Assembly: GCA_018399395.1 (NCBI GenBank) | Contig: JAGYOI010000006.1 | Span: forward strand, 1-16,985 | Direction: 5' to 3' | Origin: Prolixibacteraceae bacterium | GTDB lineage: Bacteria; Bacteroidota; Bacteroidia; Bacteroidales; Prolixibacteraceae | Length of the DNA: 16,985 nt | Shown here: in pieces, positions 9,560-16,203 of the stretch | How the letters are laid out: each line of letters opens with the position of its first letter | Numbering within the stretch: the stretch's first letter is position 1 | Translations under genes and position numbers: made by a program | Notes under the pieces: model-generated | Databases searched by the model: none | What the model was told of the DNA's origin: nothing | Seen by the model: only the letters and a program-made list of their open reading frames with translations

Positions 9560-10424
9560 CTGTTGTTAGTGCTTTTTTCATTTTAGCGGTTAACGAATAC
9601 ATTTCTTCCAGCCAGTCTTCAGCCAGCGGGTCAATAGATACCACATTGGCGTCAATTTCTTTTGCTACGGCATTGGCTTTTGCGGTTTCAAACTGACTTT
9701 GAACAAAAACCGTGTTGATATTTTTTTTGCCGGCCATGTCAATCATTTTCTTCATGTGTGCTGCACTTGGCGATTTGCCCTCAAACTCAATTGATAACTG
9801 TTCGAGATGGTAGTCGCGTGCATAATAACCTAATGCAGGGTGAAATATCATGAATGTATTGCTGGTTGTATCTTCCAGTTCGGTGCGGATGTGATAATCC
9901 AGTGAATCAATTTTTGAGATAAAGTTGTCGAGGTTCATTTTAAATGAATCGGCTTTCCCCGGGTATTTTTCAATCAATGTATTGTAGATGGTTCTCGATA
10001 TGGTTTTTACATTTTCTGGCGATGTCCAGATGTGCGGGTCGGTACCGTGTTCGTGGTCTCCGTCGTGCACGTGGTTTACATCGCTCCTGAGCAAATCAAT
10101 GCGTTTGCTTGATGATACATATTCAACATCTTCAGCTGTTTCACGAAAGCGTTTCATCCATGATTTTTCAAACCCCAAATGGCCAACATAAAAATAAACT
10201 AAAGAATTGCTCATTTTTTCAACCTGTTGCGGAGAAGGTTCGTAATCGGCCGGACTTGCACCGGGAGGCAGCATCACGTTAACCGGGAATTGGTTGCCGG
10301 CAATCTGTTCTACAAAGTGCTTTTGAGGTAAAATGCTTACCGTGATGGTGTTGCGTTCTTCTGTTTTTTGAGTTGAACAACCAATGGTAAAAAATAAGAT
10401 AAGGATGAAAAAAATATGCTTCAT
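9552..10424 (-). CDS. znuA: Zinc-binding lipoprotein of the ABC importer (ZnuA/TroA family)
   Basis: The substrate-binding component, anchored in the membrane as a lipoprotein. Residues 1-15 are a hydrophobic signal ending in the lipobox T-I-G-C with C16 as the lipidation site. The 290-residue protein has a His/Asp loop VHDGDHEHGTDPH (119-131), typical of zinc rather than manganese binders. Likely metal ligands are H131 (DPHIW), H195 (FHPALGY) and D265 (SIDPLAEDW). The first ligand, usually His in the PPGASxH motif near residue 59, is alanine here (GASPADYEP). It is the first gene of znuA-znuC-znuB and overlaps znuC by 8 bases. The upstream dyad at 10461-10473 suggests repression by a Fur/Zur-family regulator when zinc is plentiful. 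Confidence 0.92.
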   Translation of the reverse strand: MKHIFFILILFFTIGCSTQKTEERNTITVSILPQKHFVEQIAGNQFPVNVMLPPGASPADYEPSPQQVEKMSNSLVYFYVGHLGFEKSWMKRFRETAEDVEYVSSSKRIDLLRSDVNHVHDGDHEHGTDPHIWTSPENVKTISRTIYNTLIEKYPGKADSFKMNLDNFISKIDSLDYHIRTELEDTTSNTFMIFHPALGYYARDYHLEQLSIEFEGKSPSAAHMKKMIDMAGKKNINTVFVQSQFETAKANAVAKEIDANVVSIDPLAEDWLEEMYSLTAKMKKALTTDE

Positions 10425-10460
10425 GATAATGTTGGTTTTCTTTCAATAGGATTTTTTATA

Positions 10461-10473
10461 ATAACAATGTTAT
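10461..10473. promoter_or_regulatory. Candidate Zur-type operator (perfect 6-1-6 dyad)
   Basis: ATAACA-A-TGTTAT is a perfect inverted repeat around one central base. It starts one base past the znuA -7 element and so would cover the transcription start. AT-rich dyads with an odd central base are typical of Fur-family operators; the hexamers resemble proteobacterial Zur boxes, but in the opposite order. No zur gene is in the window. Confidence 0.5.
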
Positions 10474-10474
10474 G

Positions 10475-10482
10475 CAAATTTA
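10475..10482 (-). promoter_or_regulatory. Candidate -7 element of the znuACB promoter
   Basis: TAAATTTG on the minus strand matches TAnnTTTG exactly, about 50 bases before the znuA ATG. Its first three bases are the stop codon of yidD, so any -33 contact would fall inside yidD. No convincing TTTG -33 is visible. Confidence 0.5.
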
Positions 10483-10773
10483 GTTTTTCTTTTTGAACTT
10501 CTTGGTGTTCATCTTTTGGGTTTTTATAAAGTTTTTGGGCGGAACGGGGTCGTAACCGTGTGTGCCCCACGGGTGGCACTTTGAGAGCCTTCGCAACCCC
10601 ATCCAGAAACCTTTAAGGCCATGTATCTTAATGGCTTCAATCATGTAGTTTGAACATGTGGGCACATGGCGGCACGATGCAGGTGTTAAGGGCGAAATGG
10701 CATATTTGTAAAAATATACCAGCCCAAGTAACGGGTAACTTATTATTTTAATTATTTGTTTTTTGAAAGACAT
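10480..10773 (-). CDS. yidD: Membrane protein insertion efficiency factor YidD
   Basis: YidD is a small membrane-associated protein that helps YidC/Sec-dependent insertion of inner-membrane proteins. The 97 residues contain the family core: an amphipathic N-terminus ([22 protein letters not shown]), the cysteine motif [15 protein letters not shown] (C34, C40), [19 protein letters not shown] (C66) and GYDPVP at 73-78. The tail is Lys-rich (KKFKKKN), as is common. Here it is not in the usual rpmH-rnpA-yidD-yidC cluster but sits 57 bases downstream of dcd and upstream of znuA on the same strand. I see no exact TAnnTTTG just before it, so it may be cotranscribed with dcd. Confidence 0.95.
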   Translation of the reverse strand: MSFKKQIIKIISYPLLGLVYFYKYAISPLTPASCRHVPTCSNYMIEAIKIHGLKGFWMGLRRLSKCHPWGTHGYDPVPPKNFIKTQKMNTKKFKKKN

Positions 10774-10830
10774 CTTTCTTCAAATTGTAGTGCAATACAT
10801 CGTTTGCAGATATCATCCAAACAGGCTTGT

Positions 10831-11349
10831 TTAAATAAAATCTTTATACAGCATACTGGTTTGAATGTCAGTGTTATTTTGATACTTGCCACTTTCATAC
10901 TTATCAAATTCGCCTAGAATATCATGGTAGTATATTTGACAAATTTCAACCCCGGGATAAATCCTGATGGGTTGCACGCAGAATATCTCAAGTGTCCAGA
11001 AACCAGAAAAACCCACATCTCCAAACCCTGCTGTAACATGAATAAATAATCCAAGACGGCCTACCGAAGAACGACCTTCGAGCATTGGCACCACTTTTTC
11101 GGTTCGGGTATGTTCAATGGTTCGTCCCAGGTATAATTTGTTGGGTTCGAGCAATAAACCTTCCTCCGGGATCGTGATTTCATAAGCTTTGTTTTCTGTC
11201 TTCATGTCGAGCTCATTTTTATCGTACACCAAAAGTTTGTTATGCAACCTGAGGTTATAACTATTGGGGTTGAGCTGTTCCGGGTTGAAAGGTTCAATGA
11301 AAATATCGTTGTTGAGCCTCTTTTGTATTTCTTTTCCTGAAAGAATCAT
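10831..11349 (-). CDS. dcd: dCTP deaminase (possibly bifunctional with dUTPase)
   Basis: Converts dCTP to dUTP in pyrimidine deoxynucleotide supply; it belongs to the dUTPase-fold family and is expected to be trimeric. The 172 residues contain GRSSVGRLGLFIHVTAGFGD (92-111) and GFWTLEIF (116-123). S94, R98 and catalytic E121 have the same spacing as S111, R115 and E138 of E. coli Dcd. Some relatives, such as the Methanocaldococcus jannaschii enzyme, also hydrolyse dUTP; I cannot tell from sequence whether this one does. It is probably housekeeping, although some dCTP deaminases act in phage defence and this one lies directly downstream of darG. A TATATTTG element 24 bases before the ATG suggests its own promoter. 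Confidence 0.92.
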   Translation of the reverse strand: MILSGKEIQKRLNNDIFIEPFNPEQLNPNSYNLRLHNKLLVYDKNELDMKTENKAYEITIPEEGLLLEPNKLYLGRTIEHTRTEKVVPMLEGRSSVGRLGLFIHVTAGFGDVGFSGFWTLEIFCVQPIRIYPGVEICQIYYHDILGEFDKYESGKYQNNTDIQTSMLYKDFI

Positions 11350-11372
11350 ATTGAATGTATTTTAAAGTGAGG

Positions 11373-11380
11373 CAAATATA
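11373..11380 (-). promoter_or_regulatory. Candidate -7 element for dcd
   Basis: TATATTTG on the minus strand matches TAnnTTTG and lies in the 73-base gap between darG and dcd, giving a predicted leader of about 15-20 bases. No clear -33 element is seen. If it is real, dcd is transcribed independently of darTG. Confidence 0.42.
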
Positions 11381-11422
11381 AACAGTTTGAACTTGAAATG
11401 AATATGTTTGGAGATAATTTGA

Positions 11423-12463
11423 TTATGAAGTTTTTTCCAGATGCAATTGCTGCAGGTGTTCAATTGCAATGTTAATATGTCGGGGATTTGAAAACAGACT
11501 TCTTTTTCTGGTGCTCCAGTTCTCAAGTTGTAAGGTTATTGTTTCTTTGTCAAATAAGTTATGATTCAATGAAATGTAGTCTATTGAAGATAATAGTTCA
11601 AGGGCATAATCAGAATAGAAACCGGTTAAAAAGGCAGTTGTATTTTTAGCGATATTATGTAATTCCGGTTTTCTTTCAACATGGAATTTAACAGTGTCAT
11701 AGCCATCTGCAACCAAAGTAAGAGGCTCAAAAGGTTTTTTGTTCATATCGCTATATCCCATGACATAGCTACCATTTAGCATGTTAAGAACAAATCTGAC
11801 TTTACCTGAATATGGACCGTAAAATTTTGGTTTAAAATCAAGATTAAAATATTTTTCAGCGCCAAATTTTTGAAGAAAATAGCATACTTTTTCGCTGGAA
11901 AACTCTGAAACATATTCACCGTTTCTTACTAAATCATATAACACATAAAGTAATAACGCTCTTGCATCTGTTAACTTTACTCTTTCTTTTTTTACTTTGT
12001 CTTTAATTTGTTGAGTAGGTTCATAAACGATTACATCACTTTCAATGTTTTCTAGTTTTTGTTTTATGATTCTTTTTACTTTTTCCCATTCCAATCCTCC
12101 ATTTCCGGCACCTAACGGTGGAATAGCTAAGCTTTTTATGTTGTACTTTTTTATAATATCAGCTAAGTCATCTAAACCGGCTTCAATGAAACAATATTCT
12201 GATGGTTTTCTCCAGTCTTTTTTAGTCGGAAAATTGATAATGTACTTCTCACCGGAGCTGAGGTTCGAGTCTTTAAACACGAATAATTTTCCAATTCTGA
12301 TTTCATTATTTTTGCATGCTTCAACATACGCTTTATAATTGTTATAATATGCTTTTTTGAACTGCAGTGCAACACCTTTCCCCATCACTCCAACAGTGTT
12401 AACAGTATTAACCAGTGCTTCTGCATTACTTTCGAATATATTTCCAGTTTTAAAACTTATCAT
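11423..12463 (-). CDS. darG: DarG antitoxin: macrodomain DNA ADP-ribosylglycohydrolase
   Basis: The antitoxin of the DarTG system. Its macrodomain removes ADP-ribose from DNA and its C-terminal part binds and blocks DarT. Residues 1-155 are the macrodomain: TGNIFESNAEALVNTVNTVG (6-25), the G28-K29-G30 loop, INFPTKKDW with K81 (matching the catalytic K80 of Thermus aquaticus DarG), and PPLGAGNGG (115-123), which lines the ADP-ribose pocket. Residues about 165-346 match the DarT-binding region found only in DarG proteins (LTDARALLLYVLYDL..., PKFYGPYSGKVRFVLNML). It follows darT by 12 bases on the same strand, the standard toxin-antitoxin gene order for darTG. The DNA is clearly more AT-rich than its neighbours, as in darT. 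Domains and partner are intact, so the system looks functional. Confidence 0.95.
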   Translation of the reverse strand: MISFKTGNIFESNAEALVNTVNTVGVMGKGVALQFKKAYYNNYKAYVEACKNNEIRIGKLFVFKDSNLSSGEKYIINFPTKKDWRKPSEYCFIEAGLDDLADIIKKYNIKSLAIPPLGAGNGGLEWEKVKRIIKQKLENIESDVIVYEPTQQIKDKVKKERVKLTDARALLLYVLYDLVRNGEYVSEFSSEKVCYFLQKFGAEKYFNLDFKPKFYGPYSGKVRFVLNMLNGSYVMGYSDMNKKPFEPLTLVADGYDTVKFHVERKPELHNIAKNTTAFLTGFYSDYALELLSSIDYISLNHNLFDKETITLQLENWSTRKRSLFSNPRHINIAIEHLQQLHLEKTS

Positions 12464-12475
12464 AGTAGCAAAAAT

Positions 12476-13135
12476 TTAGTAATATGCATTTGGAATTATC
12501 TTTATCTTATTTTCAGCAATTCCAAAAGAAATTAGCTTATTCGAAGACTCTTTATTATAACAGCCAAAACCAACTATTAGCCCAGGGGGTATGTCGCCAG
12601 CAATTAAAAATTCCGCTTGTTTCTTTCGTTTTATGTCAAGGTTATCGTTGCCGCCCCAGTATAAAGATGTAACAGCGTTCCAGTCAATAATGTTAACAAG
12701 TTCATTAATTTTTGATTTATCATAAAAAGACGTTAGCATATCGGTTGCATGTCCATCTGTAAATATAAACTTGTAAGGTAATGATACAACATCACTTAAA
12801 GAACAAACTAAATAAATTATATTTTCTGGAGATGTTGCTTGTTCTACAAAATTACCACCTTGTTGAGAAACATACAACATAGGCATTCTAACTCCAAAAT
12901 AGAATGGTATGTAATCACCTAATTTAATATATTTTGGTTTGATTCTTAAATCATCGATGCCATTGTCAATCTTTACACTTTTTTCAGTTCTTGTTTCGAT
13001 TAAGCTTATATCTCCGATGTTTTTATAGTTTTGGTTTTTGTTATTCGAATCTTTATTTGTAATACCATTTCTAAGAATATGTGGAATATTCTCGATATGG
13101 GTCATCCGGTATATTTTTACTTGGTTAGGTTCCAC
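12476..13135 (-). CDS. darT: DarT toxin: ssDNA thymidine ADP-ribosyltransferase
   Basis: DarT uses NAD+ to attach ADP-ribose to thymidine in single-stranded DNA, stopping replication; it acts as a toxin and in phage defence. The 219 residues carry the family marks: IYRMTHIENIPHIL with the NAD-contacting H13, IGDISLIETR with R49 (the R51 position of the T. aquaticus enzyme), YFGVRMPMLY (79-88), TDGHA (126-130), and KRKKQAEFLI with the likely catalytic glutamate E175. The start is GTG at 13133-13135: the TGA two codons upstream closes the frame, and the next in-frame ATG (M11) would remove the conserved IYR. An ATG overlapping the GTG (ATGTG) is out of frame. darG follows after 12 bases. Low G+C suggests horizontal acquisition. 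Confidence 0.95.
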   Translation of the reverse strand: MEPNQVKIYRMTHIENIPHILRNGITNKDSNNKNQNYKNIGDISLIETRTEKSVKIDNGIDDLRIKPKYIKLGDYIPFYFGVRMPMLYVSQQGGNFVEQATSPENIIYLVCSLSDVVSLPYKFIFTDGHATDMLTSFYDKSKINELVNIIDWNAVTSLYWGGNDNLDIKRKKQAEFLIAGDIPPGLIVGFGCYNKESSNKLISFGIAENKIKIIPNAYY

Positions 13136-13139
13136 ATCT

Positions 13140-13147
13140 CAAATATA
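13140..13147 (-). promoter_or_regulatory. Possible -7 element for darTG
   Basis: TATATTTG on the minus strand matches TAnnTTTG but ends only 4 bases before the GTG start, so transcription would begin at or just inside the darT start codon. It also sits in the T-rich tail of the pepF terminator. Either the darTG mRNA is nearly leaderless or this match is chance. Confidence 0.3.
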
Positions 13148-13152
13148 ATAAA

Positions 13153-13180
13153 AACGGCCACAATAATAATTGCAGCCGTT
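13153..13180 (-). terminator. Intrinsic terminator of pepF
   Basis: On the minus strand, AACGGC and GCCGTT close a hairpin of 12 pairs (two of them G-U) around a 4-base loop, followed by TTTATTATATTT. The hairpin starts 22 bases past the pepF stop at 13203. It separates pepF from darT, so darTG needs its own promoter or read-through. Confidence 0.85.
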
Positions 13181-13202
13181 ATATAATTTTATTGCGTTGT
13201 GT

Positions 13203-15092
13203 TTATTTCTGTTTTTTATCCAGTATCTTTTCAATTTCGTCCATCACCTTGTTCATCGATTCAATAGCCTTTTCAAAAGGTGCGGCTGTGGTCATGTCTA
13301 CCCCGGCTTTTTTGAGAAGCTCAATAGGGTAATCGGAACCACCAGAAGACAAAAAGGCCAGATAACTTTCGAGCGCTTCTTTATCTCCGCTCATTACCTT
13401 TTCGGCCAGCGAAATTGATGCTGTAAATGAAGTGCTGTACTGGTAAACATAGAAGTTGTAGTAGAAATGGGGAATAAAAGCCCACTCCATGCCAATGTAA
13501 TCATCTACGTGGCATACTCCCTTTTCGTGCCCGTAGTAACGGTTCACAATATCGGTGTATATGGCTGAAAATTCATCGCCTGTAAGTGGCTTTCCTTTTT
13601 CAACCTCTTCGTGTATTTTCAGTTCATATTCGGCAAATTGTGTCTGGCGGAACAGCGTACCTTTAAAACTGTCGAGCCAGTTCATGAGCAACGACAGGCG
13701 TACATCGTCATCTTTAACATTATCGAGCATGTGGTTAAAAAGCAATACCTCGTTGAGGGTTGAGGCCACTTCGGCTACAAAAATCTGATAGTCGGAGAGG
13801 GGGTAAGGTTGATTCTTGTTCGATAAGAAACTGTGCATGGTGTGCCCCACTTCGTGAACAAAGGTGCTTACATCGTTGTACAGGTCGTTATAGTTGAGCA
13901 AAATGAAGGGATGGCCGTCGTAGAATGCACCGTTGGAATAAGCGCCCGAGCGTTTTCCGGGTGTTGGGTAAACATCAATCCATCGTTCTTTTGTTGCTTT
14001 CTCAACAATGTTTACATAATTGTTGCCCAGTGGTTTTAGTGCCTCGATGGCTATCTCTACGGCTTCGTCGTACGAGTATTTCAGGTCTAAATCTTCAACA
14101 ACCGGTGCATAAAGGTCGAGGTATTTTAAGGTGTCAACGCCAAGCATGCGCTTTTTGATTTCGAGATAGCGGTGAAATGCCGGCAGGTTCTTGTTTACAT
14201 TCTCAACCAGCGAATGGTAAACCTCAACCGGAATGTTGTTGGGATAAAGGGCCGATTCGAGCGCCGATTCGTAATGACGGGCTTTGGCATAAAAAACATC
14301 TTTTTTCACGTTGCCATATAACATTTCGCCAAACGAAGCTTTGAATTTACTGTAATTGTCCCAGTAGTTTTCAAAAACTATTTCGCGGTCGGCACGGTTC
14401 GATGATGCCCGATATTTGTTGTATGTTGAACTGTTCAGTTTAACTTTTTCGCCATTCGAAAGGGTTACTTCGGGCTCGGGCATTTCGGCATTCGAAAAGG
14501 TTCCGAAAACCGATTGCGGCACGTTTGATACCATTCCAGAAAGGGCCATAATCCGCTCTTCGGCTTCGCTCAGTGTGTGCTTTTTGGTGCGGAACATGTT
14601 TTCGAGCCCAATGCGGTAAACCTCCAGCTTTGGTTCTTCTTTGATAAACCCTTCAATGGTTTCCCATTTGGTTGCAAGTATTTCGGGTTCGATAAAAGCA
14701 GCATTGGCGCCAAAGTCTGAAAACATCTGCTGTAACTCTTGTTGCATCCCGTTGTATTTCATTACGCGGGTGTCGAGGTCGGAGTTCATACTGGCGTAAA
14801 TGTAGAGTTTAGTGGCCTCTTTCGATAAGTTGCTGTTAAACTCAAGGCATTCGAGCAGGTTTTGTGCGCTTTGGGTTATTGTGCCTTTAAAGCGGGTTAT
14901 TTCCTGCATTTTTTTAGCAATGCGTTCTTTGTCGGCCTGCCATGCTTCTTCGGTTTTGTAAATGTCGGTCAGGTCCCATTTGTATTTATCGGCAATAGCT
15001 GCCCTTTCTTTTTGGCTATATGTATTCATAGCCGCAAACATAACAAAAACAGTTAAAACAACCATTTTTGGTTTCAACGTAAAATTTCTCAT
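13203..15092 (-). CDS. pepF: Oligoendopeptidase F, M3 metallopeptidase with signal peptide
   Basis: A zinc-dependent M3-family peptidase that cuts short peptides. The 629 residues contain the active-site motif HEVGH (413-417) in FVHEVGHTMHSFLSN, with the third zinc ligand probably E441 in FVAEVASTLNE. A second conserved block, GVCHVDDYIGMEWAFIPHFYYNFYVYQYS, matches the substrate-binding tyrosine/histidine region of M3 enzymes. Residues 1-26 look like a signal peptide: a basic n-region, hydrophobic VVLTVFVMFAA, then likely cleavage near TYS-Q. The enzyme is therefore probably periplasmic, whereas classic PepF is cytoplasmic. TAATTTTG at 15143-15150 could be its promoter, and a strong terminator follows. 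It lies between the two toxin-antitoxin modules, with higher G+C than darTG, and is probably a core gene. Confidence 0.93.
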   Translation of the reverse strand: MRNFTLKPKMVVLTVFVMFAAMNTYSQKERAAIADKYKWDLTDIYKTEEAWQADKERIAKKMQEITRFKGTITQSAQNLLECLEFNSNLSKEATKLYIYASMNSDLDTRVMKYNGMQQELQQMFSDFGANAAFIEPEILATKWETIEGFIKEEPKLEVYRIGLENMFRTKKHTLSEAEERIMALSGMVSNVPQSVFGTFSNAEMPEPEVTLSNGEKVKLNSSTYNKYRASSNRADREIVFENYWDNYSKFKASFGEMLYGNVKKDVFYAKARHYESALESALYPNNIPVEVYHSLVENVNKNLPAFHRYLEIKKRMLGVDTLKYLDLYAPVVEDLDLKYSYDEAVEIAIEALKPLGNNYVNIVEKATKERWIDVYPTPGKRSGAYSNGAFYDGHPFILLNYNDLYNDVSTFVHEVGHTMHSFLSNKNQPYPLSDYQIFVAEVASTLNEVLLFNHMLDNVKDDDVRLSLLMNWLDSFKGTLFRQTQFAEYELKIHEEVEKGKPLTGDEFSAIYTDIVNRYYGHEKGVCHVDDYIGMEWAFIPHFYYNFYVYQYSTSFTASISLAEKVMSGDKEALESYLAFLSSGGSDYPIELLKKAGVDMTTAAPFEKAIESMNKVMDEIEKILDKKQK

Positions 15093-15142
15093 CGTGTATT
15101 ATGTAATTGGTTAAAAACAAATTATAGGTATGAAAAACCGGG

Positions 15143-15150
15143 CAAAATTA
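15143..15150 (-). promoter_or_regulatory. Candidate -7 element for pepF
   Basis: TAATTTTG on the minus strand matches TAnnTTTG and lies 50 bases before the pepF ATG, giving a leader of roughly 40-45 bases. A T-run about 18 bases upstream is the only possible -33. It is in the 112-base gap between pepF and the RES toxin gene, which otherwise shows nothing notable and no clear terminator for the toxin gene. Confidence 0.4.
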
Positions 15151-15204
15151 CACGGGGAGGGTGAAAAATGGTTCTAATATCTGTAAATTTATACACTTCA
15201 GCTA

Positions 15205-15675
15205 TTATGTTTGTTTAAACCTGTTGTCAAAACTGAAGGGGGTTACAGCTATAACCGATATTTTATCTGAGTCTGGATGGTTAGGGTTTATCAGGTAGTT
15301 AAATTCTTGTTTCACAATACTACTTGGCACTTTCAATACCGCCGCACTTTTATCTTTCACGAAATCATCGCCAATATATTGAGTTTCCAAAATTGGGGGT
15401 TTTGAGTCCCAACGGTCTGGTAAATCTTCAATATTTAATTCAAGAATAGTAATATCGTCGGGAATATTAATTTCGATATAATATCTGTCTAAAGGTAAAT
15501 CTTCATTTAAATCTAAATGAACAGATACCTCTAATGTTGCTAATGCCCTTGATTCTGCAGTGTAAACAAGGTAAGTGTTTAAGCTGTTCCACCGGTACCC
15601 CTCGGTTAAAGCTGCCCCATTTCCTTGTAAGGTTGTTTCAAGGTATTTTTCTCTTTCAACTCTGAAAACCTTCAT
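15205..15675 (-). CDS. RES-domain toxin (NAD+-degrading, MbcT/ParT-like)
   Basis: The toxin of a RES-Xre type II system; studied members deplete NAD+, by phosphorolysis (MbcT) or by hydrolysis or transfer. The 156 residues begin MKVFRVEREKY and contain the family core GNGAALTEGYRWNS (18-31), YLVYTAESRALATLEVSVHL (35-54) and a C-terminal NYLINPNHPDSDKISV. R28, Y38 and E49 have the same spacing as the essential R31, Y41 and E52 reported for the Pseudomonas putida Res toxin. The name-giving arginine motif is GYRWN, with Tyr in place of the usual second Gly. Its ATG overlaps the antitoxin TAA by one base (TAATG), so it is translated with the antitoxin. The length is normal and it appears intact. 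Confidence 0.93.
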   Translation of the reverse strand: MKVFRVEREKYLETTLQGNGAALTEGYRWNSLNTYLVYTAESRALATLEVSVHLDLNEDLPLDRYYIEINIPDDITILELNIEDLPDRWDSKPPILETQYIGDDFVKDKSAAVLKVPSSIVKQEFNYLINPNHPDSDKISVIAVTPFSFDNRFKQT

Positions 15676-16187
15676 TATGCCATATTTCCGTATTCCAACC
15701 TGTTCAAGGCATTGCGCACTTCCTGAATTCCTGTTACAGAATCAAATAAACTTTTTGGGGTAACATTTCCTAATGTCAGGTTTGGTTTTTTTAGCCATCG
15801 CTGAAATTTTTCTTGTTCATTGTTAAACACTTCAATTCCAAAATCAAGTATTTCTGATAACAATAATACAATTTCACTATCACGGCCACTTAGAAGTGCT
15901 TTTTCTCTTTTTTTCTTGTTGTATGTAGTTTGCGGAACATCTAAATATTGTAACAATTGCCTGACAGGCATATTGGCTTTTTTCCCAATGACTTCAATTG
16001 ATTCGTATGGCAACCCTTTACGGATAATTGCCACCCTTTCGGCTCTGTTTCCCCATGTAACCTCACCACCAGAAGTAGTGATAACCCATTTAGGGCTCGC
16101 CGCCCTAGTGCTCCATGCACGCTTGATGCTTTTCTTTGGGTTAAATGCTTTAATGTTAGATGTTCTTTTTGTTTCTTCCTGAATCAT
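15675..16187 (-). CDS. Xre/MbcA/ParS-family antitoxin
   Basis: Partner and repressor of the RES toxin. I chose the ATG at 16185-16187 (170 residues). The frame is open to a TTG at 16217, but that would place the promoter elements and palindromes inside the gene. Residues about 58-95 form the Xre-like helical segment (LPYESIEVIGKKANMPVRQ...), and about 118-167 match the toxin-binding DUF2384 region (FQRWLKKPNLTLGNVTPKSL, then VRNALNRLEYG). The N-terminus has about 40 extra basic residues (KKSIKRAWSTRAASPKWV) before the family core. The gene lies upstream of the toxin, the usual order in this family, and overlaps it by one base. It probably represses its own promoter through the palindromes at 16213-16233. 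Confidence 0.92.
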   Translation of the reverse strand: MIQEETKRTSNIKAFNPKKSIKRAWSTRAASPKWVITTSGGEVTWGNRAERVAIIRKGLPYESIEVIGKKANMPVRQLLQYLDVPQTTYNKKKREKALLSGRDSEIVLLLSEILDFGIEVFNNEQEKFQRWLKKPNLTLGNVTPKSLFDSVTGIQEVRNALNRLEYGNMA

Positions 16188-16203
16188 AGTTTCATGTTTG
16201 CTG

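Noticed and set aside
10815..10833. Small hairpin just after the dcd stop (AAACA/TGTTT)
   Set aside because: The stem has only five pairs, overlaps the stop codon and lacks a T-tract, so it is not convincing as a terminator.
12476..13135. A new kind of toxin system at darTG
   Set aside because: Catalytic and binding motifs, lengths and gene order all match the described DarT/DarG families.
15186..15200. Short inverted repeat after the RES toxin gene
   Set aside because: Four to five pairs with a mismatch and no T-tract; not enough for a terminator.
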